Shown here one piece after another: positions 28,502 to 36,159 of a stretch of DNA of 64,000 nucleotides. Position numbers and translations under genes: made by a program. Under the pieces are notes generated by a model. That model was not told where the DNA came from. It did no database searches and saw nothing but the letters and a program-made list of their open reading frames with translations. Positions within the stretch are counted from its first letter, which is position 1. Each line of letters opens with the position of its first letter. Source of the DNA: Candidatus Limnocylindrales bacterium (GTDB taxonomy: Bacteria > Desulfobacterota > Binatia > UBA1149 > CAITLU01). Where the stretch lies: the NCBI GenBank assembly GCA_035571835.1, contig DATNBU010000039.1, forward strand, positions 62,001 through 126,000. Direction: 5' to 3'.

Positions 28502-28739
28502 CTCGCCGGCCGCGTCGAGCGTTGATTCATGCGGCCCGACACCGCTCGTTTCGATGCCGCTACGGGCGATGGACTTGTTGTTGCGATGCGCAGCACGACG
28601 CCACACCGATCACTCTGAGCGCTGATGCGTCGGGACGAAACCTGGGTCACATTCCCCGCGGAATGTTCATGCACCAGCGACTACGGCAACCCGGCCGACT
28701 CGGTTCGCGCTCCACGACGGGCCACGGCGCCAAACGAGA

Positions 28740-28770
28740 AAGGGCGCTCATGCAATGCATGAGCGCCCTT
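28740..28770. terminator. Bidirectional hairpin terminator between convergent genes
   Basis: A perfect 15-bp inverted repeat around a single central base lies between the convergent giant gene and the Cys-rich gene at 28804. T-rich sequence (CTGCTTT) follows on the plus strand. The rest of the 300-base gap (28502-28803) shows no gene. Confidence 0.8.
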
Positions 28771-28803
28771 CTGCTTTACGTCAGGCCGACGTACCGGCGT
28801 ACC

Positions 28804-29565
28804 TTACGGGCCCGGTATCGTCGTCGATGTCGTGCTGGTCGTGGTCGTCGGCGGCGGGCACGCCGGGACACAGTTGCCGTATCCGCAGCACGTGTTGACG
28901 ACGCAGCGCTCGCCGACGCCACAGTCGGTGCTTGCTGAGCACGCCGTGCCGCAAACGGCCTCATGCATGCATTCGCCACACGCGGTTTCCGCGGTCGGGA
29001 AGATGAAACAATCCCCCCCGCACGAAGCGAATCCGGGCCCACACGTCCCTACACAGCCGGCAGTGGTTGTCGTCGTGCTGGTCGTCGTCGTCGTGCTGGT
29101 GCTGGTCGTGGTGGTCGTGGTGGTCGTCGGGTTGCAGATGTTGGGACAATAGAAATCGCGGTCGGCGCATCCGTCGTTGTAGATGCACGAGAGCTGGTCG
29201 CAGAAGCAGTTCGTGCTCTCACCTCCGCACTGGCCGAAGCAGCTTCCCGGAGGAAGAGTCGTCGTGGTCGTGCCCTGCACGCACTGGTTGTTGTCGCAGA
29301 AGTTGCCGGGGCCGCAGTCGCCGCACTGGATCGGCGTGCCGCACCCGTTGTCGATTTCGCCACACTGGGCATTCAGGCTCGCGCAGTCCTGCTGCTCGCA
29401 GCACTTGCCGAATTTGTCGGTCGGCGTCTGGCGCAGGCAGAGCTTGCTCTGGCAGCTCTTGTGAACGTGACAGGTCGCGCCGTCCGGCTTGCCGCCGGCC
29501 TGGGCGACGCCTGAGGTCACAAAAACACCCACCGCAAGAATTACAGCTATCGAGATTTTCTTCAT
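28804..29565 (-). CDS. Secreted Cys-rich protein with poly-Thr linkers
   Basis: A 253-residue exported protein. The ATG at 29565 has a GAGGGG ribosome site and gives a clear signal peptide (MKKISIAVILAVGVFVTSGV then AQA). The mature protein has three Cys-rich modules (about 24-98, 108-146 and 170-237) joined by Thr-rich linkers, the longest being about 22 Thr/Ser residues. It ends in PPPTTTTSTTSTTIPGP. Modules use CGDCGPGNFCDNNQC and CGVGERCVVNTCCGYGNC patterns. It resembles the protein at 2832-3590 in plan. Function is unknown; extracellular disulfide-rich modules on glycosylatable linkers are inferred. Confidence 0.8.
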   Translation of the reverse strand: MKKISIAVILAVGVFVTSGVAQAGGKPDGATCHVHKSCQSKLCLRQTPTDKFGKCCEQQDCASLNAQCGEIDNGCGTPIQCGDCGPGNFCDNNQCVQGTTTTTLPPGSCFGQCGGESTNCFCDQLSCIYNDGCADRDFYCPNICNPTTTTTTTTSTSTTTTTSTTTTTAGCVGTCGPGFASCGGDCFIFPTAETACGECMHEAVCGTACSASTDCGVGERCVVNTCCGYGNCVPACPPPTTTTSTTSTTIPGP

Positions 29566-29719
29566 GGACCCCTCTTTGACGGCTCTACGATCCCTCAGGC
29601 CGCTGGGTCTTTTTTCGCACGCGTTCCCCAAGAGGACAAGGGGGGCGGGCCGCTTTCGTGCGGAATTCAAAGGATTTTCTTGGTCAGCGTCCCGGGAAAA
29701 CCCGGCACGAAAGTCGTCG

Positions 29720-30925
29720 TCAGCCTTCGATATGACCGGCGACGACCGCCAGACCGGCCAGGTCATGCACGTCGTGGCGCTGCTCCGGCACGGCAATGAC
29801 CGGCACATCGGCGGGAAGGTTGGCCTCGAACGCTTCGCGCCGTACGGCCTGGGCAAGGGCCTGGACGAGAAACCCCTCGAGTGTATCGATCATCCACCCG
29901 GCGACGTCCGGGGCGAACCCGGCATCGAGCAGCGCGTTGCGAAGACGCTCGCAGCGGCCGCGGCGGCCGCCTTGGGGCTCCGCGCCCAGACCGTCGGCCG
30001 GGCCACACTCCTCCAGGCCGGCGAGGGTCTTGATCTCCTCCGGCTCGTCGAGGCCTTCCCCGCCATGCACCCGGTTCATCACGACGCCGCGCAGGCGGAC
30101 GCCCAGCTCCTGCATGCGGGCAACAAGGCCCTCGGCATCCTCGAGCACCTGTTCGTCCGGCCCGGTGACCAGCACGAAGGCTGTCGACGGCGCCTGCAGC
30201 AGCTCGCGGACCTTGCGGCTGCGGGCAGTCACGCCGTCGACCAGGGTTTCGATTGCTGCGAAGAACGCCGCGATCTCGGTCAGCGTCTGCAGGCCGGTCG
30301 CTTCCTCTACTTTTTCGAACACGAAGCGCGCGCCGCGGCTCGCGGTCTTCCAGGCCATCCATCCGGCCGATGCGGGGCGCGCCAGCCAGCCGAGCACGCT
30401 GCGGTCGAAGAAATCCTCGAGCCGGCGCGGCGCCTCGAGGAAATCGAGCGCGTGGCGCGACGGCGGCGTGTCGAGCACGATCAGGTCGTACTCGCCGGTC
30501 TCTTCGATCCGGCAAAGCTCTTCGATCGCCATGTATTCGGTCGAGCCGGCGAACGAGCGCGACAGGTTCTGGTAGAACGGATTCGCAAGAATCGTCTCGC
30601 GCACCTCAGCGGTCGGCGAATGGCGCGCAATGAACTGGTCCCACGCGCTGGTCTGATCGAGCATGCCGGCCGACAGCGAAGCCTTTGGATGAAGCCCGGC
30701 CTCTTCGAAACGCGTGGCATCGATCTGTTCGCCGCCGGTTCTCAGATCCCCGACGCCGAGCGACTGCGCGAGGCGGCGCGCCGGATCGATCGTCAGCACC
30801 ATCGAGCGCCGGCCCTCGAGCGCGCCGCGGAGCGCGAGCGCTGCGGCAATGGTGGTCTTGCCGACGCCGCCGCTGCCGACGCAGACGACGATGCGGCTGC
30901 CCGTGAGGAGCTCTGCGAACGTCAC
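29720..30925 (-). CDS. ArsA/GET3-like ATPase, second of tandem pair
   Basis: A 401-residue P-loop ATPase. The GTG at 30925 overlaps the stop of the preceding ArsA-like gene (GTGA). Walker A is GSGGVGKTT with the deviant lysine, followed by VLTIDPARRLAQSLG, the A-loop signature of ArsA proteins. YDLIVLDTPPSRHALDFL is switch II. No arsenite-binding Cys triad is evident, so arsenite export is not supported. Paired ArsA-like genes occur in several bacterial groups and may form a heterodimer that handles hydrophobic or protein cargo. Confidence 0.88.
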   Translation of the reverse strand: MTFAELLTGSRIVVCVGSGGVGKTTIAAALALRGALEGRRSMVLTIDPARRLAQSLGVGDLRTGGEQIDATRFEEAGLHPKASLSAGMLDQTSAWDQFIARHSPTAEVRETILANPFYQNLSRSFAGSTEYMAIEELCRIEETGEYDLIVLDTPPSRHALDFLEAPRRLEDFFDRSVLGWLARPASAGWMAWKTASRGARFVFEKVEEATGLQTLTEIAAFFAAIETLVDGVTARSRKVRELLQAPSTAFVLVTGPDEQVLEDAEGLVARMQELGVRLRGVVMNRVHGGEGLDEPEEIKTLAGLEECGPADGLGAEPQGGRRGRCERLRNALLDAGFAPDVAGWMIDTLEGFLVQALAQAVRREAFEANLPADVPVIAVPEQRHDVHDLAGLAVVAGHIEG

Positions 30926-31887
30926 TTTTCGACTCCTGCGGCGTCCGGCGCGGTGGGCGAATCGTCCGGCAGCATCGCGGCCAGCTGCCCGGCTTCGGCG
31001 CGACCAAACTCCTCGGTGGCAATGAGCGGCAGCCGGAATGCCGGAAGTCCGGTCTCGGCTTCGATGCGTGCAATCGCAGCCGACTGCACTCCCTGCCATT
31101 CGATCGCCGCATCGACCGCCTGCCGCAGCAGGTCGCGCAGCGCATCGCGTCCATTCGCGGGCGGCGGCAATCGATCGAGCCTCGCCAGAGCGTCGTGCGC
31201 ACCGTCCGGAACCGCATCCCTCGTGCGATTCATGAACAGCGTCCCGATCGGCAGGTGCAGCGAATCGCGAAGGCGCGCAACGATCGAGCACGCTTCGGTA
31301 ACGGGCATTTCTTCGGGAGTGGCAACGACGTGCACGCACGTGCGCGACGGGTCGGCGAGCATCGACTGCACGCGCGCTGCCTCACGGTGCACGAGCCCGC
31401 TGCGGAACGTTGCCGTCGCAGCAGCAGGCATCTGCAGATACTGAAGACTGTGTCCCGATGCGCCCGCATCGACGAAGATGCGCTGCCAGACCGGCTCGCC
31501 GTCGGCCATCCGCCGATTGGATTCGTACCAGACCTTGCCGACGGTCATCAACTCCTTCAGGCCGGGCGCACCGTCGACGAACACGCGGTAAAGGCGGCTC
31601 TGGAATACCAGTGCGAGCACGCGCTTGATCGGCACGACCATGCGAAGATATTCCGCGAGGGCCTCGTCTCCGGCGAGCGCGAGCAGCGTAAGGCGCGGCG
31701 CGAGGATCGACAGCTGTCCGGTCGCAAGGCTTTCCTGGTTGAACAGGCGCGCGACGCCGCCTGCACCTCCGAACTCGACGACGAGCGTGCGAAGGCCGCG
31801 AGACGCAGCACGAAGCGCAAGCGCAGCCGTCACGGTGGACTTGCCCACACCGCCCTTGCCGACCACGAACTGAAGAGGCACGTCCAT
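30922..31887 (-). CDS. ArsA/GET3-like ATPase, first of tandem pair
   Basis: A 321-residue ATPase with VVGKGGVGKSTVTAALALRAA as the Walker A region and LRTLVVEFGGAGGVARLF after it. The DPARR element seen in its partner is missing and replaced by EFGGAG. The switch II DTPP motif also reads differently (FVDAGASGHSLQYLQMP). The ATG at 31887 is preferred to a TTG at 31926. The gene is divergent, across 69 bases, from the phosphodiesterase lipoprotein. The pair may be functionally asymmetric. Confidence 0.85.
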   Translation of the reverse strand: MDVPLQFVVGKGGVGKSTVTAALALRAASRGLRTLVVEFGGAGGVARLFNQESLATGQLSILAPRLTLLALAGDEALAEYLRMVVPIKRVLALVFQSRLYRVFVDGAPGLKELMTVGKVWYESNRRMADGEPVWQRIFVDAGASGHSLQYLQMPAAATATFRSGLVHREAARVQSMLADPSRTCVHVVATPEEMPVTEACSIVARLRDSLHLPIGTLFMNRTRDAVPDGAHDALARLDRLPPPANGRDALRDLLRQAVDAAIEWQGVQSAAIARIEAETGLPAFRLPLIATEEFGRAEAGQLAAMLPDDSPTAPDAAGVEK

Positions 31888-31956
31888 CGCTCGGGCGAGC
31901 GTGCCCGCCACATCTCGCGTTGGCAATCCGGCACCGCTCGTTCAGACTCGTCCGGG

Positions 31957-33336
31957 ATGTCGCGCGTTTTTTCGCCGCCTGCGTACGTTTGCGCAATTGC
32001 GCTCGCGGCGATGTCCATCGTCACAGCATGCGATCGCCCCCGGCAAGCCGGCGAGGCTCGACCGGCCGCTCGTGCGCCGCTCGTCGTGCTCGGCCTCGAT
32101 GCGGGAACGTGGGATCTTCTCGATCCGTGGATCGAGCGCGGGCTGCTGCCGAATCTCGCGCGCCTGCGCGACGGCGGAGCACACGGCGTGCTTCGCTCCA
32201 CGCAGCCGAGCAATTCTCCGGTGATCTGGACGTCGATCGCCACCGGCAAGGTCCCGGAAAAAACCGGCATCACGTGGTTCGTGCGTTTTCCGAACGGACC
32301 GGGAAAGCCGGTTCCCGTCGACCGGCGCGAGCTCAAGACGAGCACGCTCTGGAACATGATGGGCCGCGAGCGCATCGATGTCGCGGTGCTCGGCTGGTAC
32401 GTCACGTGGCCCGCCGAGCACGTCAACGGCCGGCTGCTCACCGACCTCGCGCATTTCGGCAACATCGAAGCATCGCGCTGGCCGCCGAGTTATCTGTGGG
32501 AGCTGCCGCCGGTGTCGGAGAAAGACGCCATCGCGGCAATGCCGCGCTTCATGAACTTCGCCTACGACCCTGCAAAGGCCGTCAAGAAGGAGGGCGAGAA
32601 GCCGTCGCTCGATTATCTCGTCTACGACCGTTTCGTGCGCGCGTGGAGTCGCGATCGCTACTACCTCGAGGCGGCCAACCGGACGCTCTCCGACGGCCCG
32701 CTTCCGGAAGCCTTTTTCCTCTATCTGCGCGGCACCGACGACGTCCAGCACGGGTTCTGGAAGTTCATGGATCCGGCGGCATTCGCTCCCCGCCCCGGGC
32801 CGAACGGCAAACAGCTCGGAGGCACCACCGAGGTTCCACCGGAGGACGTCGCTGCATTCGGCAAAGTGATCGAGCGCTACTGGCAGTGGATCGACGAGGA
32901 AGTCGGAAAGCTTCTCGCGCACTACGCGAAAAGTCCGCCGCTGGTCATCGTGTGCTCCGACCATGGCGCCGGACCGGCGGTCGGCGACTACCAGGTCGAG
33001 GTGCCCGAGTACCTGCATCTTTCCGGGTCGCATCGCATCGACGGCATCGTCGTCGCGAGCGGGCCGGGCATTCGAAAGGGCCAGGCGATCGAAGGCGCGA
33101 CGATCTACGACATCGCACCGACGATCCTTCATGCGATGGGCCTGCCGATCGGCAAAGACATGGACGGCCGCGTGCTGAACGACATGTTCGACGGGGAGCT
33201 TGCCGCGCGTCCCGATCGCATCATCGACACGTGGGATACCGCCGGAACGGGGGCCGGTGCATCGCCCGAGCTCCCTGCCGACGTCGACCAGAAGATGCTC
33301 GAGCACCTGCGCTCGCTCGGCTACATCGGGCAGTGA
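31957..33336 (+). CDS. Type I phosphodiesterase/nucleotide pyrophosphatase-like lipoprotein
   Basis: A 459-residue exported protein. A hydrophobic N-terminus ends in SIVTAC, a possible lipobox (Cys about 28). The alkaline-phosphatase fold is shown by VVLGLDAGTWDLLDPW, the nucleophile region QPSNSPVIWTSIATGK (Ser/Thr near a metal site), YLRGTDDVQHGFW and VCSDHGAG. LSGSHRIDGIVVASGPGI and DIAPTILHAMGLP are the late metal motifs. Enzymes of this group cleave phosphodiester bonds or transfer phospho-groups in the periplasm. The substrate is unknown. Confidence 0.85.
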   Translation: MSRVFSPPAYVCAIALAAMSIVTACDRPRQAGEARPAARAPLVVLGLDAGTWDLLDPWIERGLLPNLARLRDGGAHGVLRSTQPSNSPVIWTSIATGKVPEKTGITWFVRFPNGPGKPVPVDRRELKTSTLWNMMGRERIDVAVLGWYVTWPAEHVNGRLLTDLAHFGNIEASRWPPSYLWELPPVSEKDAIAAMPRFMNFAYDPAKAVKKEGEKPSLDYLVYDRFVRAWSRDRYYLEAANRTLSDGPLPEAFFLYLRGTDDVQHGFWKFMDPAAFAPRPGPNGKQLGGTTEVPPEDVAAFGKVIERYWQWIDEEVGKLLAHYAKSPPLVIVCSDHGAGPAVGDYQVEVPEYLHLSGSHRIDGIVVASGPGIRKGQAIEGATIYDIAPTILHAMGLPIGKDMDGRVLNDMFDGELAARPDRIIDTWDTAGTGAGASPELPADVDQKMLEHLRSLGYIGQ

Positions 33337-33398
33337 GTCGGGCGGGGTCTCTGCAGGCTTCGACTTGCCCCCGCGACCGGCGACGATACGCTCGGACC

Positions 33399-34307
33399 AT
33401 GTCTTCACTACGAAGTGCCGGAAATGCTCGAAACGCCGGAAATGCTTTCGAGCGGGCGGGGCGCGGCCTTCGCAGCCTGCGGCCGGCGACCGCCGCCCTC
33501 GCCGTCCTCTGGACACTCGCAGCAGCCGACATCATCGCGATGACCGGATGCGGCGCGGGGCCGACCATTCCCGAAGGCGACCTCTACCGCGAAGCATCGC
33601 TGGCTCTCGAAGACGAGAGCTACACGACCGCGATCAGCAGCTACAAGAAGCTCCTCGAGGAATACCCGTTCTCGGACAAGGCCGAGATCGCAGCGATCAA
33701 CATCGCGCTCGCGCACTACCTCAACGACGAGTTCAGCGAAGCGATCGTCGCGTTCAACGATTTCGAGCGGCTCTATCCGGTGAGCCCGCTGCTTCCGTTC
33801 GTAAGCTATACGATCGGCATGTGCTGGCTCGACCAGGCGCGCGACGGCGAGCGCGATCCGACGCCGTCGGAAGAAGCGCTGCGCCAGTTCCAGAAAGTCG
33901 CTGGCGAATTCCCGAACACGATCTATGCCGACCTGTCCGTCTTCCGCGAGCAGGAGGCGCGCGAGAACCTCGCCGCGCACGAGCTCGTCGTCGGCGACTA
34001 CTATCGCCAGCGCAAGCGATTCGACGCGGCGATCGGCCGCTACAAGTTCGTCGTCAGCGAATATCCGACGACCGAAAACGCCGGGCGCGCGGCTGCGCGG
34101 TTGAAAGATCTCGAAGTCGAAATCGCGTCGTCGAGCAAACCGGACAAGCCCGATCGGCCCGGCGATGCGACGACACCGACGACGTCGACGCCGTCGACTG
34201 CCCCGCTCCCGCCCGCTCCTGTCACCGGAAACGCATCCCCCGCATCCGGCACCCCGCCGGCCACCACCGGAACCCCTGGCGCCGCGGGCCAGACCGCAAC
34301 TTATTAA
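33399..34307 (+). CDS. bamD: BamD-like outer-membrane assembly lipoprotein
   Basis: A 302-residue lipoprotein with lipobox IAMTGC (Cys 51) after an unusually long N-terminal leader. TPR repeats follow: LYREASLALEDESYTTAISSY, LEEYPFSDKAEIAAINIALAHY, FERLYPVSPLLPFVSYTIGMCW and the ADLSVFREQEARENLAAHEL block. This pattern is the BamD/ComL family, part of the BAM complex that inserts outer-membrane barrels. The last 65 residues form a Thr/Pro/Ala-rich tail not needed in the family. It lies 62 bases after the phosphodiesterase gene. Confidence 0.88.
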   Translation: MSSLRSAGNARNAGNAFERAGRGLRSLRPATAALAVLWTLAAADIIAMTGCGAGPTIPEGDLYREASLALEDESYTTAISSYKKLLEEYPFSDKAEIAAINIALAHYLNDEFSEAIVAFNDFERLYPVSPLLPFVSYTIGMCWLDQARDGERDPTPSEEALRQFQKVAGEFPNTIYADLSVFREQEARENLAAHELVVGDYYRQRKRFDAAIGRYKFVVSEYPTTENAGRAAARLKDLEVEIASSSKPDKPDRPGDATTPTTSTPSTAPLPPAPVTGNASPASGTPPATTGTPGAAGQTATY

Positions 34308-34308
34308 A

Positions 34309-34346
34309 TGGGGACAGGTACAATTTCGTAAGTCAGCGAAATCGTA
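34309..34346. repeat. REP-like element: GGGGACAG plus imperfect hairpin
   Basis: Directly after the bamD stop lies GGGGACAG followed by a 10-bp stem (one mismatch, 34319-34328 with 34337-34346) and an 8-base loop. The GGGGACAG head is shared with the palindrome at 56529-56578. It may also act as a 3' end hairpin for bamD. Confidence 0.55.
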
Positions 34347-34357
34347 CGGTTCAGATT

Positions 34358-35140
34358 TTACGGTCGCGGCTCGGGCTCCAGCAGCCGCGATTGCAACGCG
34401 GCCACAGTCGCCGGACTCACTCCCGTCCATTCCAGATAGGCTTCGGCCGAGCCCCAACGCGCGTCCATGTCGGCGAGCATCTTGCGCATGCGCTCGGCCG
34501 GACTGCCGCAAAGATACAGAACGAGCTCGGTATCGAAGCCTTCGCTTTCCATCATCGCACGCGTCGATTCGACGAACGGCGCGAGGTAGCGCTCGGAGAT
34601 CGCGTAGTCGGCGACGATGACTTCGTCGTCCACGCCGAGCACGCGCAGAAGCACCGCCGCGACTACACCGGTGCGGTCCTTGCCGCCCGTGCAATGAAAG
34701 ACGGTGGCCGGGGCATCGGGCGCCGCGAGATGCTCGAAGATCTCGCGAATGACCGGCGCGCCTTCCTGCAGCATCTCGAGATAACGGCTCTGCAGATCGA
34801 CCTTCTCCCAGTCGATGCGCGAGTCGGTGATGCTGAGCGAGACGCGCACCAGCGGCGTGTGACGATGACGGTCGGAAGCGGCCGCAAAGTCGCCGGCGCC
34901 ATGATGGGTCAGCTCGAGGTCGCTGCGCAGATCGTAGATGCGGCCGATCGCGAACGTCTCGAGAACCTCTGCATCGGCCGCGGTCAGGTTCGTGAGGCGA
35001 TCCGAACGGAAGACCAGGCCCGGGCGAATCCGCCGACCATCCTTGCCCTCGAGCCCGCCGAGGTCACGGAAGTTGTAGGCCCCTTCGAGGGGAATGCGGG
35101 TGCTGGTCACTGCGGGAATGTTCCATGGACGCGGGGGCAT
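34358..35140 (-). CDS. PTP-like tyrosine/dual-specificity phosphatase
   Basis: A 260-residue soluble phosphatase. The signature loop FHCTGGKDRTGV carries CX5R (Cys nucleophile, Arg binder). NFRDLGG near the N-terminus and IYDLRSDLEL are hallmarks of the bacterial LipA/PtpB-like Y-phosphatase family. The general acid could be one of the Asp residues near ITDSRIDWEK. The ATG at 35140 is chosen; a GTG at 35179 would add 13 residues. It is divergent from the SAM-riboswitch operon. The substrate may be phosphotyrosine proteins or phosphoinositides. Confidence 0.88.
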   Translation of the reverse strand: MPPRPWNIPAVTSTRIPLEGAYNFRDLGGLEGKDGRRIRPGLVFRSDRLTNLTAADAEVLETFAIGRIYDLRSDLELTHHGAGDFAAASDRHRHTPLVRVSLSITDSRIDWEKVDLQSRYLEMLQEGAPVIREIFEHLAAPDAPATVFHCTGGKDRTGVVAAVLLRVLGVDDEVIVADYAISERYLAPFVESTRAMMESEGFDTELVLYLCGSPAERMRKMLADMDARWGSAEAYLEWTGVSPATVAALQSRLLEPEPRP

Positions 35141-35169
35141 CACCAAAAGACGGCGCGGCCGTTCTGCGG

Positions 35170-35198
35170 TTGACCACACGTCCCCTGCCCGCTATACC
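35170..35198 (+). promoter_or_regulatory. Promoter of SAM-riboswitch operon
   Basis: TTGACC at 35170-35175 and TATACC at 35193-35198 are 17 bases apart. Transcription would start near 35205, which is exactly the first base of the riboswitch P1 stem. Confidence 0.75.
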
Positions 35199-35204
35199 CA
35201 CCTC

Positions 35205-35325
35205 ACCTTATTCAGAGTGGCGGAGGGAAGGGCCCTGCGATGCCACAGCAACCGGCCAGTCGAAAGACTTGGTGCTGGTGCTAAGTCCCTCACTCCCGGA
35301 TTGTCCGAGGAGTGGAAGATAAGGT
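35205..35325 (+). ncRNA. SAM-I (S-box) riboswitch
   Basis: The P1 stem pairs ACCTTAT (35205-35211) with ATAAGGT (35319-35325). Core elements occur in order: CAGAGTGGCGGAGGGA, GGGCCCTGCGATG, AGCAACC, then GGTGCTAAGTCC, and a P4 arm CACTCC/GGAGTG. These match the SAM-I consensus. SAM binding should stabilise P1 and allow the downstream terminator to form, shutting the operon when SAM is plentiful. This ties the operon to sulfur amino acid metabolism. Confidence 0.93.
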
Positions 35326-35348
35326 CGAGACTGCCTTCTCTCGCGGCA

Positions 35349-35384
35349 CCTCTTCCTTGTCATGCAGACGGAAGGGGTTTTTTT
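35349..35384 (+). terminator. Riboswitch expression-platform terminator
   Basis: CCTCTTCC (35349-35356) pairs with GGAAGGGG (35370-35377), one G-T wobble, followed by seven T residues. The right arm is also the best ribosome site for the next gene, and the loop holds an in-frame ATG. Confidence 0.85.
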
Positions 35385-36159
35385 GTACCCGACGCTCGAA
35401 AAGCAGCACGAAAGCTCCCGGGAACGCCCTCGCGTTCTCGTCGTCGGCGCCGGTGCGCTCGGCTGCGCGGCGGCACGCACGCTCGCGCAGGACGGCTCGG
35501 TTGCGATCACCCTCGTCGATTTCGACGACGTCGAGCTTTCGAATCTGCAGCGCCAGGTCCTCTACAACGACGAAGATCTCGGCCGCTCCAAAGTCGCCGC
35601 GGCCGCTGCGCGGCTCGCCGAAGAGTTCGGCGTCACCATCGAGACGGTCCATGCACGCTTCGATGACGAAAACGGCGCGGCGCTCGTCGCCGGCGCCGAT
35701 CTCGTGATCGATGCGACCGACGATCCCGCAACCAAATTCCTGATCGCACGCCTGTCGTCCGCAAGCAGAGCGCCGTCGGTCTATGCCGGCGTCGCCCGCA
35801 CCGGCGGCCAGTGGATGCTCGTCGTGCCCGGAAAATCCGCGTGCCTGGAATGCGTTTTCCCGAAGCGGGCGTTTGAATCCCAGAATGCCGAAGGCTGCGC
35901 CGCGCTCGGCATCCTCGCACCGGTCGCGGGATTTGTCGGCGCAATGCAGGCGATCACTGCCCTCGCCTTCCTTCACGACCCGGCCAGCGTGGTGGCGGGA
36001 AGGCTTCACCTTTACGAGCTGACCGGCGCGCGCTCGCGGCACATCGATTTTCCGATCGACGATGCGTGCGGATGCCGCGCTGCGAGAAGCAAAATTTTAC
36101 CAGGAACACTCGCCGCAGACGCGGCGTTGGAACTACGTTTCGAGGAGACCAGATCATGA
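35362..36159 (+). CDS. E1-like ThiF/MoeB adenylyltransferase lacking Arg-finger segment
   Basis: A 265-residue E1-like enzyme expected to adenylate the C-terminus of a sulfur-carrier protein. VLVVGAGALGCAA is the nucleotide loop, LSNLQRQVLYNDEDLGRSK holds the ATP-contact Arg/Gln/Lys, and VIDATDD the magnesium Asp. CLEC and CGC form the structural zinc site, and NAEGCAALGI has a candidate catalytic Cys. The usual N-terminal RYxRQI segment, whose Arg acts across the dimer, is absent. The ATG at 35362 lies in the terminator loop without a ribosome site. A TTG at 35383 has GAAGGGG five bases upstream and may be the true start. The stop overlaps thrC (ATGA). Confidence 0.87.
   Translation: MQTEGVFLYPTLEKQHESSRERPRVLVVGAGALGCAAARTLAQDGSVAITLVDFDDVELSNLQRQVLYNDEDLGRSKVAAAAARLAEEFGVTIETVHARFDDENGAALVAGADLVIDATDDPATKFLIARLSSASRAPSVYAGVARTGGQWMLVVPGKSACLECVFPKRAFESQNAEGCAALGILAPVAGFVGAMQAITALAFLHDPASVVAGRLHLYELTGARSRHIDFPIDDACGCRAARSKILPGTLAADAALELRFEETRS

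Noticed and set aside
26675..28606. Minus-strand open frame of 643 codons opposite the FG-GAP region
   Set aside because: Arg/Asp/Val-rich translation without any domain; runs through the 3' end of the plus-strand gene and its stop.
29566..29719. Possible cyclic-di-GMP riboswitch upstream of the Cys-rich gene
   Set aside because: Looked for the GEMM core in this leader; no convincing match to the conserved blocks.
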